A stretch of 64,000 bases of DNA from an uncultured Poribacteria bacterium (GCA_958295855.1 OY282383.1:5332329-5396328); one strand, 5' to 3'. Counted from the first letter of the stretch, positions 9,258-17,809 are shown. Translations and numbers: made by a program. Notes: a model not told the origin generated them from the sequence alone.

Positions 9258-10346
9258 ATGTCTCTGCGAGCGCAGAAGATTCAACTCAACCCGAACAACA
9301 AGCAGGCGACGTTGCTGGCTCAGCACTGCGGTTACGCCCGTGTTGCCTACAATGCCGCGCTGTCTTCGTTCAAAAGCGGATTAGACGATGGCAACTGGAA
9401 GACGCTTTACGACATCAAAAAGGAATTCAATGCCCGTAAACGTGAGATATTCCCATGGTGCGATGAGATGTCCCAGAATGCTAGTAAGAATGCTATTCAT
9501 CATTTTAGCGATGCAGTGAAAAGATGGCGGAGCGGTCAGAACAGGTTTCCTAAGCCGAAGAACCGAAGTGGTAAACAGAGTTACCAAGCGGATAACGGCA
9601 CGAATTCTGTTCGCGTGGAACGGAAGCGCGTCAAGCTGCCTGTCATCGGATGGGTGCGGATGACGGAGGAGTTGCGATGGACAGGTGATATCGGCAGAGT
9701 CGTCGTCTCCCGTAAAGATGACAAGTGGTTCGTGTCTATTTTGGTAAGCACTGATGATGCCAACACGATGGTGCAGGTGCCGCTGTTCGATGACCGGCCT
9801 GCTGTAGGCGTTGACGTGGGTATCAATACACTGGCAACGCTATCCGATGGCACGACGTATGAAAACCGCAGGCCGCTGAAGGTTTACCTACGGAAGTTGA
9901 GGCGTGCTGGGCGAACGCTGTCACGGAAGACAAGGTTCTCAAGTAACTGGCATAAGGCCCGTAAACGGCTTGCCAGCATTCACTACAGAATCTCCTGCAT
10001 CCGTGAAGATTCTCATCACAAAGCCTCAACCAGCATCGTTCGGAAAGCTTCGGCTATCGGTATAGAGACGTTGAACGTCAGCGGAATGCTGAAAAATCGA
10101 AAGCTGGCAAAGCATATAGCCGATGCTGCCCTGTCCCGCTTTTTAACGATGATAAAGTATAAAGCGGAACGGCGTGGTATCCCCGTCACGGAAGCATCGA
10201 TGTTCTTTGCAAGTAGCAAGACGTGCAGTGCGTGCGGACACAAAAAGACGGAACTTAACCTCTCTGAACGTACCTACCACTGCGGTGAGTGTGGTTTCAC
10301 GTGTGACAGAGATGTCAACGCGGCGATCAACTTGTGTCCTGTTTAA
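9258..10346 (+). CDS. tnpB: TnpB RNA-guided nuclease (OrfB, IS200/IS605 family)
   Basis: VGVDVGINTLATLSDG, IGIETLNVSGM, CSACGHKKTELNLSERTYHCGECGFTCDRDVNAAINL: catalytic D/E/D and Zn ribbon present. Confidence 0.95.
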   Translation: MSLRAQKIQLNPNNKQATLLAQHCGYARVAYNAALSSFKSGLDDGNWKTLYDIKKEFNARKREIFPWCDEMSQNASKNAIHHFSDAVKRWRSGQNRFPKPKNRSGKQSYQADNGTNSVRVERKRVKLPVIGWVRMTEELRWTGDIGRVVVSRKDDKWFVSILVSTDDANTMVQVPLFDDRPAVGVDVGINTLATLSDGTTYENRRPLKVYLRKLRRAGRTLSRKTRFSSNWHKARKRLASIHYRISCIREDSHHKASTSIVRKASAIGIETLNVSGMLKNRKLAKHIADAALSRFLTMIKYKAERRGIPVTEASMFFASSKTCSACGHKKTELNLSERTYHCGECGFTCDRDVNAAINLCPV

Positions 10347-10543
10347 CAATCTTGTCGCCTCCAGCTCGGAGGAGACGTAAAACGCCTCTGGAGCTCGTGT
10401 AAGCCCTGGTTGTCAGGCAGTGAGTGTTGAATGAGGAAGTGTGGCAACTGACGGTCGCCTGTTAGAATAGTTTAACCACTATTTTCAATAGTGGTAAACT
10501 TTGAGCAGGTTTGATCAGATATGTATAAGTCCCACAGAGCGGT
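10320..10543 (+). ncRNA. Putative omega-RNA (reRNA) region of TnpB element
   Basis: Region from tnpB 3' end to right end; GAGACGTAAAACGCCTSTGGAGCTCGTG...AGGCAGTGAG...GGAAGTGTGGCARCTGA...CCCACAGAGCGG conserved in the tnpB-less copies. Confidence 0.7.
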
Positions 10544-10560
10544 TCCTGATAGGACATTCT

Positions 10561-11166
10561 TCACGCTTCTTGGTTTACCATGCAGGAGAGAATACCGAGA
10601 ATTTTGTCACACTGCTGAATTGGATAGATTTCCATATCAATCTGTAGATTCTTTCCTGCTAATTTGAGGAATTGCCACTCTGTGCCCGTAGTGGTGGCAC
10701 CGTAAACAGAGGGGATATCATTCCCTTTTTCAGCATTAAAGCGTTGTGCAGCAAGCATCTCGGCCACACACTGCCCGAGCCCAAGCTTCGCATCGTCCTT
10801 TTTGGCTTCAACAAGAATGATGAGAGGTGCCTCTAAAAAAAGTTGTCCCGGTGACAGACTGACCAAAAAATCACAAACACCCTTTAAGTCGTTTTCAACA
10901 TCCACACTAAAATCAATTCCCGAAAAAAAACTGATACGGTAGTTGAACTTTTCCCGGAGTTCAACCAGGATGTCGGCAACAATGAGTTCGGAGCGTGCCT
11001 TCTCGGTCCCGATGGCAGCTGCCAAAGGAATCTTTTTCGTCAACCCTGTTGTGAGATAAGCACTCGGCGCGACCGGCTCTATTTCAGAAAAGATTCCTGC
11101 GGATTCAACTTTTTCCAGTTGAAATGCCGCTAGCACTGATTCTAGGGTGAAATTACTATAACTCAT
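10561..11166 (-). CDS. Hypothetical protein, PD-(D/E)XK nuclease-like fold suspected
   Basis: GVCDFLVSLSPGQLFLEAPLIILVEAKKDDAKLGLGQCVAEM; paralogous to 13426-14040. Confidence 0.6.
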   Translation of the reverse strand: MSYSNFTLESVLAAFQLEKVESAGIFSEIEPVAPSAYLTTGLTKKIPLAAAIGTEKARSELIVADILVELREKFNYRISFFSGIDFSVDVENDLKGVCDFLVSLSPGQLFLEAPLIILVEAKKDDAKLGLGQCVAEMLAAQRFNAEKGNDIPSVYGATTTGTEWQFLKLAGKNLQIDMEIYPIQQCDKILGILSCMVNQEA

Positions 11167-11338
11167 TATGGCAAAACCTTATCACCTCTCGCCCCGCTGG
11201 AGCTAAAGAAGGCACTACCAGAACCATTTCGTTCCCGGTAAAAGTTTGTATTTTTCACGCACGCGTACCCATGGATGCCCGAATGGAACTGGGGAGAGAC
11301 CCAATCCATTCCTTGTATTACATGCTTGTTCAGGGATT

Positions 11339-11370
11339 GACTATTACCCCGCAAAGCGGGGTATTTGCCA
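11339..11370. repeat. Family B palindromic repeat
   Basis: GACTATTACCCCGCAAAGCGGGGTATTTGCC. Confidence 0.65.
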
Positions 11371-11431
11371 CTGCCGCGCAATTCCCTGAACACGTTCAGG
11401 CATCCAAGGACTTGTTGCGATGCGACGTGGG

Positions 11432-12307
11432 TTAAATCAACCCCGTTTCCACAAGCGTATGACGCAATGACTCCAGGTTCGCCGGCACCATTGGTGCAAG
11501 CGGCAAACGCAGTTTTCCGTTGAGTTTCCCCATCAGTTGGAGGGCAGTTTTCGCAGGAATCGGGTTCGTCTCAATAAACAGGTCGACTGCCAGCGGCAGC
11601 GTTTTGTAGTGGAGTTTCCGGGCAAGTTCAAGATTCCCTGCGTGGAAAGCGTTGCACATCTCCGCGACATCTGCCGGCGAAACGTTCGCCACAACCGAAA
11701 TAACACCCTTACCTCCCACAGCGAGAATGGGTAACGTGTTCACATCATCCCCGGAGAGCACAACGAAATCATTGGGGCATAAGTTAACCACCTCACTGGC
11801 ACGTTTGAGTTCGCCTGTCGCTTCCTTGAGCGCGACGATGTTCGGATGCTCCGCGAGCCGAGCGATGGTAGGCGAAAGGATGTCAGTGCCGCACCGCCCC
11901 GGAACGTTGTAGATAACAATCGGGATGTCGACCGTGTCAGCAATTTTCATATAGTGGGCATATAGCCCTTCTTGGGTGGGTTTGTTGTAATAGGGGGTGA
12001 CAATCAGCGCAGCATCCGCCCCCGCCGCTTTGGCGTGTGCTGTTGCGCGCAAGGTACGCGTCGTTGAGTTGGAGCCGGTACCTGCGATAATCGGCACCTG
12101 TCCATTCACTGTCTCAACGGTGAGTTCTATCACCCTATCATGTTCAGTTTCAGAAAGCGCGGGGGATTCGCCTGTTGTCCCACACGGGACGATGCCGTGC
12201 GTGCCGCTGTCAAGTTGAAACTGAATGAGTGCCTTGAGTTTCGCTTCATCAAGCGATTCATCGTCCTTAAACGGTGTGACGAGTGCCACATAAGAGCCTT
12301 GAAACAT
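11432..12307 (-). CDS. dapA: 4-hydroxy-tetrahydrodipicolinate synthase
   Basis: GTTGESPALSETEH, YYNKPTQEGLYAHY, IYNVPGRCG motifs. Confidence 0.96.
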   Translation of the reverse strand: MFQGSYVALVTPFKDDESLDEAKLKALIQFQLDSGTHGIVPCGTTGESPALSETEHDRVIELTVETVNGQVPIIAGTGSNSTTRTLRATAHAKAAGADAALIVTPYYNKPTQEGLYAHYMKIADTVDIPIVIYNVPGRCGTDILSPTIARLAEHPNIVALKEATGELKRASEVVNLCPNDFVVLSGDDVNTLPILAVGGKGVISVVANVSPADVAEMCNAFHAGNLELARKLHYKTLPLAVDLFIETNPIPAKTALQLMGKLNGKLRLPLAPMVPANLESLRHTLVETGLI

Positions 12308-12356
12308 TTAAAACCCTCCTTGATGGCTCCGGCACAACGGCGTGTGCCGGCTACTT

Positions 12357-13256
12357 TTAATAATCCCATGCGTCCGTTGTGAGTTCGCCTGCATAGATGA
12401 CGCGAGCATCGCCTTCGAGATAGACGTTTTTGGCGGCACCGTTTTCTAAATCGAAATAAATTTTCAAGACGACACCACTGGCTGTATTGACTGCGACGGG
12501 CGATTTAACCTGCCCTAACGCCGCGGAAACAACCGCCGAAGCGATAGAACCGGTGCCACAGGCGAGTGTCTCACCTTCAACGCCGCGTTCATACGTCCGA
12601 ATATGTAGGCGGGAACTCTGCTCCCGACTGAGCCCTTCCGGTGGCTGGATGCGGATAAAATTGGCGTTCGTGCCAGTAGGCTTGAAATCGTCGTGATACC
12701 GGGTCTGCTGCCCCAAGGCGAAGACATCTGTGCCTTCCAGGTCGTCTACAAAGAAAACGACATGCGGCACGCCACTGTTCGCAAAGCCGACAGTATGAAC
12801 ACCGTCATCCAAGCGGAGGGGGACATTCAACCGAATATCTGTCGGGTCGCTCATGCGAACCTTAACGTTAGCTCCGATTACCTCGGATTCATAAATACCG
12901 GCGTTCGTCAGGAATCGCATCTGTTCAGAAGCGATGCCGTTCAGGTAAGCGAATTTGGAGATGCACCGTGCGCCGTTACCGCACGTCTCTACCTCACCGC
13001 CATCGGCGTTGAAGTAGCGCATCCGAAAATCGACATCCTCCGCCTCTTCCGGTAGGAGGAACTCCTCCATCCCGACTCCTTCCGCTTTTTCAACGAGCAG
13101 CACACCATCCGCACCAACTGACATACGGCGTTGGCATACCTTTGTCACAAAATTCACAAAATCTGTATCGGTGCTATCAACGATTTGCCTCATATTGTTA
13201 ACGATGACGAAGTCGTTGCCTGCACCGCTGAGTTTCATAAAGGGTATTTTATTCAT
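12357..13256 (-). CDS. dapF: Diaminopimelate epimerase
   Basis: MKLSGAGNDFVIV, CGNGARC, ACGTGSIAS; ORF track start 13325 reads through repeat, ATG 13256 preferred. Confidence 0.95.
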   Translation of the reverse strand: MNKIPFMKLSGAGNDFVIVNNMRQIVDSTDTDFVNFVTKVCQRRMSVGADGVLLVEKAEGVGMEEFLLPEEAEDVDFRMRYFNADGGEVETCGNGARCISKFAYLNGIASEQMRFLTNAGIYESEVIGANVKVRMSDPTDIRLNVPLRLDDGVHTVGFANSGVPHVVFFVDDLEGTDVFALGQQTRYHDDFKPTGTNANFIRIQPPEGLSREQSSRLHIRTYERGVEGETLACGTGSIASAVVSAALGQVKSPVAVNTASGVVLKIYFDLENGAAKNVYLEGDARVIYAGELTTDAWDY

Positions 13257-13391
13257 TTTTTCGTTATTCCTTGCGGAGTAATCAGCATGGGTATGAAACC
13301 CCTGCTTTGCAGGGGCAAATACCATTGGCAGGATTGTTCTGACAATGCACTGTAAATCTCGTCAGAGGTTTCTCGTCATTCCTTGCGGAGA
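13257..13391 (-). repeat. Family A repeat with nested family B palindrome, plus a short family A remnant, upstream of dapF
   Basis: Reverse complement ends CTCCGCAAGGAATAACGAAAAAATG at dapF start; nested GGTATGAAACCCCTGCTTTGCAGGGGCAAATACC near 13290-13323. Confidence 0.85.
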
Positions 13392-13425
13392 ATAATGGGC
13401 CTGTGTCACATTCTCTGCTGTCATC

Positions 13426-14040
13426 TCAGGCGCGCCCGATGTCGGCTTCTGTTGCCGCTGTGAACACAGAATTAATTGCACCAAATAGCGTCGGTAAATT
13501 ATCGACGCTAAAACTCGTTCTGTTTCGGGTGAAGGCATCGCCAACAAGCCGCCCAAATTGCCACCACGTTCCATCGGTGACAATGCCATACACGGGGAAA
13601 ACTACATCATCATTGATTTTTTGTGCCGCAACTAACTCCGCAAGACATTGCCCCCAGCCTTGCTCAAAATCGTTCTTCTTCGCCTCAGCCATCAGGATTA
13701 CGGGCTTTCCGACAACGGGCACTCCCAATTCGGACCGGGTAGAGACAAAGTAATCTGGCGTGCCGCTTAATGTCTCATCGTAAGCGATGGATTTCTCTAT
13801 CCAGAGCACATAGTTCGCCGCATACGCTTTATAGACTTCCCGTAAAACAGGAAAGATAATTGCCTGACACCGTGTTGCCTCGGACGCGAAAACATCAAGG
13901 TGCTGCTGGTTAAACTCAAATTCTCGCAGAAAATGTTCCGATGGGACTGAAGCTTCACCCTTGACGAAGTCATTTCGCGTGTAGGTAATCCTGAATCTTT
14001 CTAGCACTTCACCGATTGTCTTGAAATCACTAAATGCCAT
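13426..14040 (-). CDS. Hypothetical protein, PD-(D/E)XK nuclease-like fold suspected
   Basis: GTPDYFVSTRSELGVPVVGKPVILMAEAKKNDFEQGWGQCLAEL; paralog of 10561-11166. Confidence 0.6.
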   Translation of the reverse strand: MAFSDFKTIGEVLERFRITYTRNDFVKGEASVPSEHFLREFEFNQQHLDVFASEATRCQAIIFPVLREVYKAYAANYVLWIEKSIAYDETLSGTPDYFVSTRSELGVPVVGKPVILMAEAKKNDFEQGWGQCLAELVAAQKINDDVVFPVYGIVTDGTWWQFGRLVGDAFTRNRTSFSVDNLPTLFGAINSVFTAATEADIGRA

Positions 14041-14144
14041 CTGGCTACCCCTATAAAGATCAGAAACCTCCGAATTATTATTCTACGACATAACTAGCAC
14101 TCAACTCCGATTCGCTTGGTATTCTACTAGATATTGACAATATT

Positions 14145-15179
14145 TTACAATGATTTGGCATTCACGTCAAGCGATTTTTGAAAAGCGAACGTTTCACAAA
14201 ATTGTAGTGCATGCTTACGGAGCTCCGCCACAATCCCTAAAACGCCATCGTAGCTATCGCACGTAACCAAGCGGGTACGAAAAGGTTTGACGTGTGGGAT
14301 TCCCTTAAAATAGTTCCCGTAATGCCGCCGCATCTCAACGAGGCCGAGCTTCAAGCCTTTCCACTGAATCGAAAAATCCAGATGTTTTCTGAAAACAGCA
14401 ATACGTTCATCTATTGACGGTGGTGGGAGCAGCTCACCTGTCGCGAAATAGTGTTTTATCTCGTTGAAAATCCACGGGTAGCCGATTGCGGCGCGGCCGA
14501 TCATGATACCATCAACGCCATATTGTTGGCGCATCTGTGCGGCTTTTTGGGGGCTATCCACATCACCATTGCCAAAAACTGGGATGCCCATGCGTGGGTT
14601 ATCTTTAATTCTGCCGATGAGCGTCCAGTCCGCGCTGCCTTTGTACATTTGGCGACGCGTTCTGCCGTGAATAGCGATAGCGCGGATACCGACATCCTGT
14701 AAACGTTCCGCGACCTCAACGATATATTTTGTGTTTTCATCCCAGCCGAGCCGCGTTTTGACGGTGACAGGCAACGCGGTGGCTTTGACTATTTCGGCAG
14801 TCATCTTAACCATCTTGGGGATGTCCTGCAAGATGCCTGCCCCTGCGCCTTTACACGTGACCTTTTTGACAGGACACCCGTAGTTAATGTCGATGATGTC
14901 TGGCTGAACGCGCTCGGTGATTTCGACGGATGCGCGCATTACCTCAATATCGTGTCCGAAAATTTGGATGCCGATGGGTTTCTCGACTTCAAAGATGTCT
15001 AGCTTGGCAACACTTTGAGCAGCGTCGCGGATGAGTGCCTCGGAGGAGATGAATTCGGTATACATGAGGTCCGCGCCATTTTCTTTGCAGACTGCGCGAA
15101 AGGGCGGATCGCTGACATCTTCCATCGGGGCGAGCAAAAGTGGGAACTCTGGGATGTGGAGGTTACCGATTGTTAACAT
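14145..15179 (-). CDS. dusB: tRNA-dihydrouridine synthase (DusB-like)
   Basis: PLLLAPMEDVSDPPFRAVCKENGADLMYTEF; NYGCPVKKVTCKGAGAGIL; IHGRTRRQMYKGSADW. Confidence 0.93.
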   Translation of the reverse strand: MLTIGNLHIPEFPLLLAPMEDVSDPPFRAVCKENGADLMYTEFISSEALIRDAAQSVAKLDIFEVEKPIGIQIFGHDIEVMRASVEITERVQPDIIDINYGCPVKKVTCKGAGAGILQDIPKMVKMTAEIVKATALPVTVKTRLGWDENTKYIVEVAERLQDVGIRAIAIHGRTRRQMYKGSADWTLIGRIKDNPRMGIPVFGNGDVDSPQKAAQMRQQYGVDGIMIGRAAIGYPWIFNEIKHYFATGELLPPPSIDERIAVFRKHLDFSIQWKGLKLGLVEMRRHYGNYFKGIPHVKPFRTRLVTCDSYDGVLGIVAELRKHALQFCETFAFQKSLDVNAKSL

Positions 15180-15349
15180 AGGATTAATATTCTCAATTTA
15201 AGGCGTTTCCGCATCCTGAATCGGGCAAGGTTTGAGGCGTTAGGGCATTTGGAGCCGCAGCATGTATTCGTCGTGTTTGCCAATCCAAGTCCAAATAAGA
15301 GTCCCCTCCTCTTCACGTGCCAAAGCGCGATAATCCAAAAGGAATGACG

Positions 15350-15441
15350 AAAAACTTGCGTCAGAAACCTCCGACGAGAGCTATAGAGCATTGTCACACC
15401 TACCTTGCCACTTGCATTCTCCGCAAGGAATGACGAAAAAA
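15350..15441 (+). repeat. Family A repeat, intergenic
   Basis: AAACTTGCGTCAGAAACCTCCGACGAGAGCTATAGAGCATTGTCACACCTACCTTGCC...TTCTCCGCAAGGAATGACGAAAAAA. Confidence 0.85.
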
Positions 15442-15853
15442 CGTTTGTCTGCGAGGCGTTGAATCTCGCGCGGGAGATTCTGATAACAGGACCAAAATTC
15501 CGGGCTAGTCTTATAGCTCTGTGCACCTACCTGCCCGCAAATCCTCAAGAGCCTTTTCACCGAGCGAATCGAGCCTTCCGGCATTCACGTCTTCTTCTAG
15601 CTGCTTATCCCATGCTTCCCAGTCGGCCTCTAAAGTTTCGTAAAGCGTGTTTTCGAGAGTTTCTAGCAATCCTCCGTGTGTACTCGCCTCGCACTTCACC
15701 TTGGGGTGTTCCTGTATCCACCGCTCTGTGGGACTTATACATTTCTAGTCAAACCTGTTCAAATCTAACAGGCTCTCCCATCAGTTGCCACACTTCCTGC
15801 TTCAACGTTCATTGCCTACCAGTGAGGTCTTATACGAACTCCACAGGCGTTTA

Positions 15854-15887
15854 AGGTATTAGCCCTGCTTTGCAGGGATAAATACCA
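15854..15887. repeat. Family B palindrome inserted into the omega-RNA region of the IS derivative
   Basis: AGGCGTTTA[AGGTATTAGCCCTGCTTTGCAGGGATAAATACCA]TTACGTCTCGG versus uninterrupted GCGTTTTACGTCTCGG (reverse complement) in the 27212 copy. Confidence 0.85.
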
Positions 15888-16044
15888 TTACGTCTCGGCT
15901 AAGCTGTCCGCGACGTGTCGTAACGATTGTTCGCGTAGTCTCAGATGCTGGAGTGAGACGTTGTTGGCTAAGGGTCTCACGTGGGTCTTATCACCACCTC
16001 CACCGTCGGCGATATTTTGAATCGCCAACTTTTAGTCCGCAGGT

Positions 16045-16075
16045 GGTATTCGCCCTGCTTTGCAGGGTAAATACC
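16045..16075. repeat. Second family B palindrome within the same IS derivative
   Basis: GGTATTCGCCCTGCTTTGCAGGGTAAATACC. Confidence 0.8.
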
Positions 16076-16402
16076 TTTTTCACGGGGGGTAGGACTGTTC
16101 AGTGTGCCACTTCGCATCGTGCAGCAGGAATTCGCTCCCGCGCTCCATTCACCATCCTCTGTATCTGTCAGATGAAGACTACCTCTTTCAGATAGATTTG
16201 ATTATATTTGTATAGATTTGATTAGGTTTTACGCCACTGCAACCTACCCAATCCACCCATCGCCGTTTTTTTGAATGTGGGCGGTATAGTTCGTTTCGTA
16301 TTCTGCATCATAGATTTTGACAGCCTGAATTCGGTTCATATATGCCTCCTTGCGCCCAATTTGATTAAGATAAAGTTATTATACCTTATCACAGTGCGAG
16401 TA

Positions 16403-16726
16403 TCAAATTCCTGCATCCCCATCAAATAAATCGGTGCACCTACCTGCCCGTAGATGCTCAAGGGCTTTGTCGAAAAGCACATCCAATCGCCCGGCGTTCA
16501 CGTCTTCCTCAAACTGCTTACACCATGCCTCCCATTCGGCTGCTAGGATTTCATGAAGTTCGGTTTCAAGGGTTTTGAGCAATGCCGCCTGCGTACTCGC
16601 CGCACACTTCACCTCAGGGACTTCTCGTATCCACCCAATCCACCCATCGCCGTTCTGCTGCATACGGGCAGTATAGGTTTCTAAATAGTCCGTATACTGA
16701 ATTGTGGCGGTATGAACTTGTTCCAT
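16403..16726 (-). CDS. HicB-like/UPF0150-type protein (intact paralog)
   Basis: YTARMQQNGDGWIGWIREVPEVKCAASTQAALLKTLETELHEIL resembles HicB-type fold pattern. Confidence 0.65.
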   Translation of the reverse strand: MEQVHTATIQYTDYLETYTARMQQNGDGWIGWIREVPEVKCAASTQAALLKTLETELHEILAAEWEAWCKQFEEDVNAGRLDVLFDKALEHLRAGRCTDLFDGDAGI

Positions 16727-16981
16727 GTGTAACTCCTTGCGTTACAATTGTTCATGAAAGTTATTATACTTTGTAGCAGTGCCGTTGTCAAGGAAATCCG
16801 GTATCCTTGTAAGGCTATTTAATGTTCGGTTTTCTGTAGTTCATAATGGGAGCAGTCGCGATTCGGAGACTGCTCCTAGTATGCTTGCGTTGATTCTTGA
16901 CATTTTCCCGATTTCATGATAAATATAGGGATAGGCTTTAGAAAGTTGTCCATTCATCAATTCAATAGCGAGGTTTTTGTT

Positions 16982-17701
16982 ATGAGGTGTATTTTTGCTG
17001 GCATTGAATATGCTGGAAAATCGACGTTAGTCAATTTATTGACAAACTATTATCGGCATCGGCAATTGGCGGTTCACGTGGATGATCACTTTACCATTCC
17101 TGATGCGACGCTCAGCCCTGAATCCAGAGCGGCGTATGTGGACTTCCCGGACGACGTGAAGGAGCGGATGCAACGGATGCAACTTCAATATCACATTGAG
17201 GTGATTAAAAACTATCCGAATACGCTCATCGCGGGGTGGCACATTGAGGAGCTTGTTTACTCGTCCTTCTATGGGGCTGATGCGGAAAGCCCTTATTACG
17301 GCAACTACCACTATAATGCCCAGCGCGGATACGAAACGCAGGTTATCGAAGCACGGTTGCCAGATGTGGTTTTGATTCACGTCACAGCCAGCGATGCGGC
17401 GATTCAGGAGCGAATGGAAACCGCCCCACATGAATATCAGATTATCAAAACAGCGGATATTCCAACTCTCAAACGCCTGTTCGGCGAGGAGATTGACAAA
17501 TCCCTGTTTGCGCAAAAGGGCCGCAAGATTGTGCTGGACACAACTGACAAGACACCGACAGAATCGCTTGATGAACTGCTTCTGCTTTCTGAACCGCTCA
17601 TCACGTTCGGTGAGCTTGCTATTCGTGCGATGCCGGTGCCAGATGTGCCCTACCGCGTCGTCTACGAAAATGGCGTTCGGAAGATGCTCCCAATTGCCTG
17701 A
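16982..17701 (+). CDS. P-loop nucleotide kinase-like hypothetical protein
   Basis: MRCIFAGIEYAGKSTLVNLLTNYY Walker A; ORF track start 16916. Confidence 0.65.
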   Translation: MRCIFAGIEYAGKSTLVNLLTNYYRHRQLAVHVDDHFTIPDATLSPESRAAYVDFPDDVKERMQRMQLQYHIEVIKNYPNTLIAGWHIEELVYSSFYGADAESPYYGNYHYNAQRGYETQVIEARLPDVVLIHVTASDAAIQERMETAPHEYQIIKTADIPTLKRLFGEEIDKSLFAQKGRKIVLDTTDKTPTESLDELLLLSEPLITFGELAIRAMPVPDVPYRVVYENGVRKMLPIA

Positions 17702-17809
17702 ATAGCGGCCGGGCCTCGGTCCATGCAAGTTTTTGCACAAATACCCCTTTTTCAAAATTTTTCAAACGAATCGCAGGGGGTTCTTGGGTTCTATCTTTCT
17801 GTGGGGAAT

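Larger units (their letters stand above)
9055..10543 (+). mobile_element. IS200/IS605-type tnpB-only element (complete ends inferred)
   Basis: Left end after GGGC (AAGTTGCAGTGGCG) and right end ...CCCACAGAGCGGT, both shared with two other copies in the window; contains tnpB. Confidence 0.85.
15720..16245 (-). mobile_element. Non-autonomous IS200/IS605-type derivative lacking tnpB, with putative omega-RNA region
   Basis: Reverse complement starts AGGTTGCAGTGGCGTAAAACCTAATC after GGGT and ends CCCACAGAGCGGT; internal ACGTCGCGGACAGCTTAGCCGAGACGT and GAAGCAGGAAGTGTGGCAACTGATGG blocks shared with other copies. Confidence 0.88.
15511..16339 (-). pseudogene. HicB-like/UPF0150-type protein gene split by a tnpB-less IS derivative (exons 16246-16339 and 15511-15719)
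   Basis: MNRIQAVKIYDAEYETNYTAHIQKNGDGWIG | WIQEHPKVKCEASTHGGLLETLENTLYETLEADWEAWDKQLEEDVNAGRL... matches the intact paralog at 16403-16726 when the insert is removed. Confidence 0.88.

Noticed and set aside
13257-13325. N-terminal extension of dapF (MVFAPAKQGFHTHADYSARNNEK)
   Set aside because: Translation of the repeat; conserved dapF start MNKIPFMKLSGAGNDF follows with repeat-borne SD.
15173-15584. Small ORFs upstream of dusB
   Set aside because: Overlap repeat copies and have no homology pattern.
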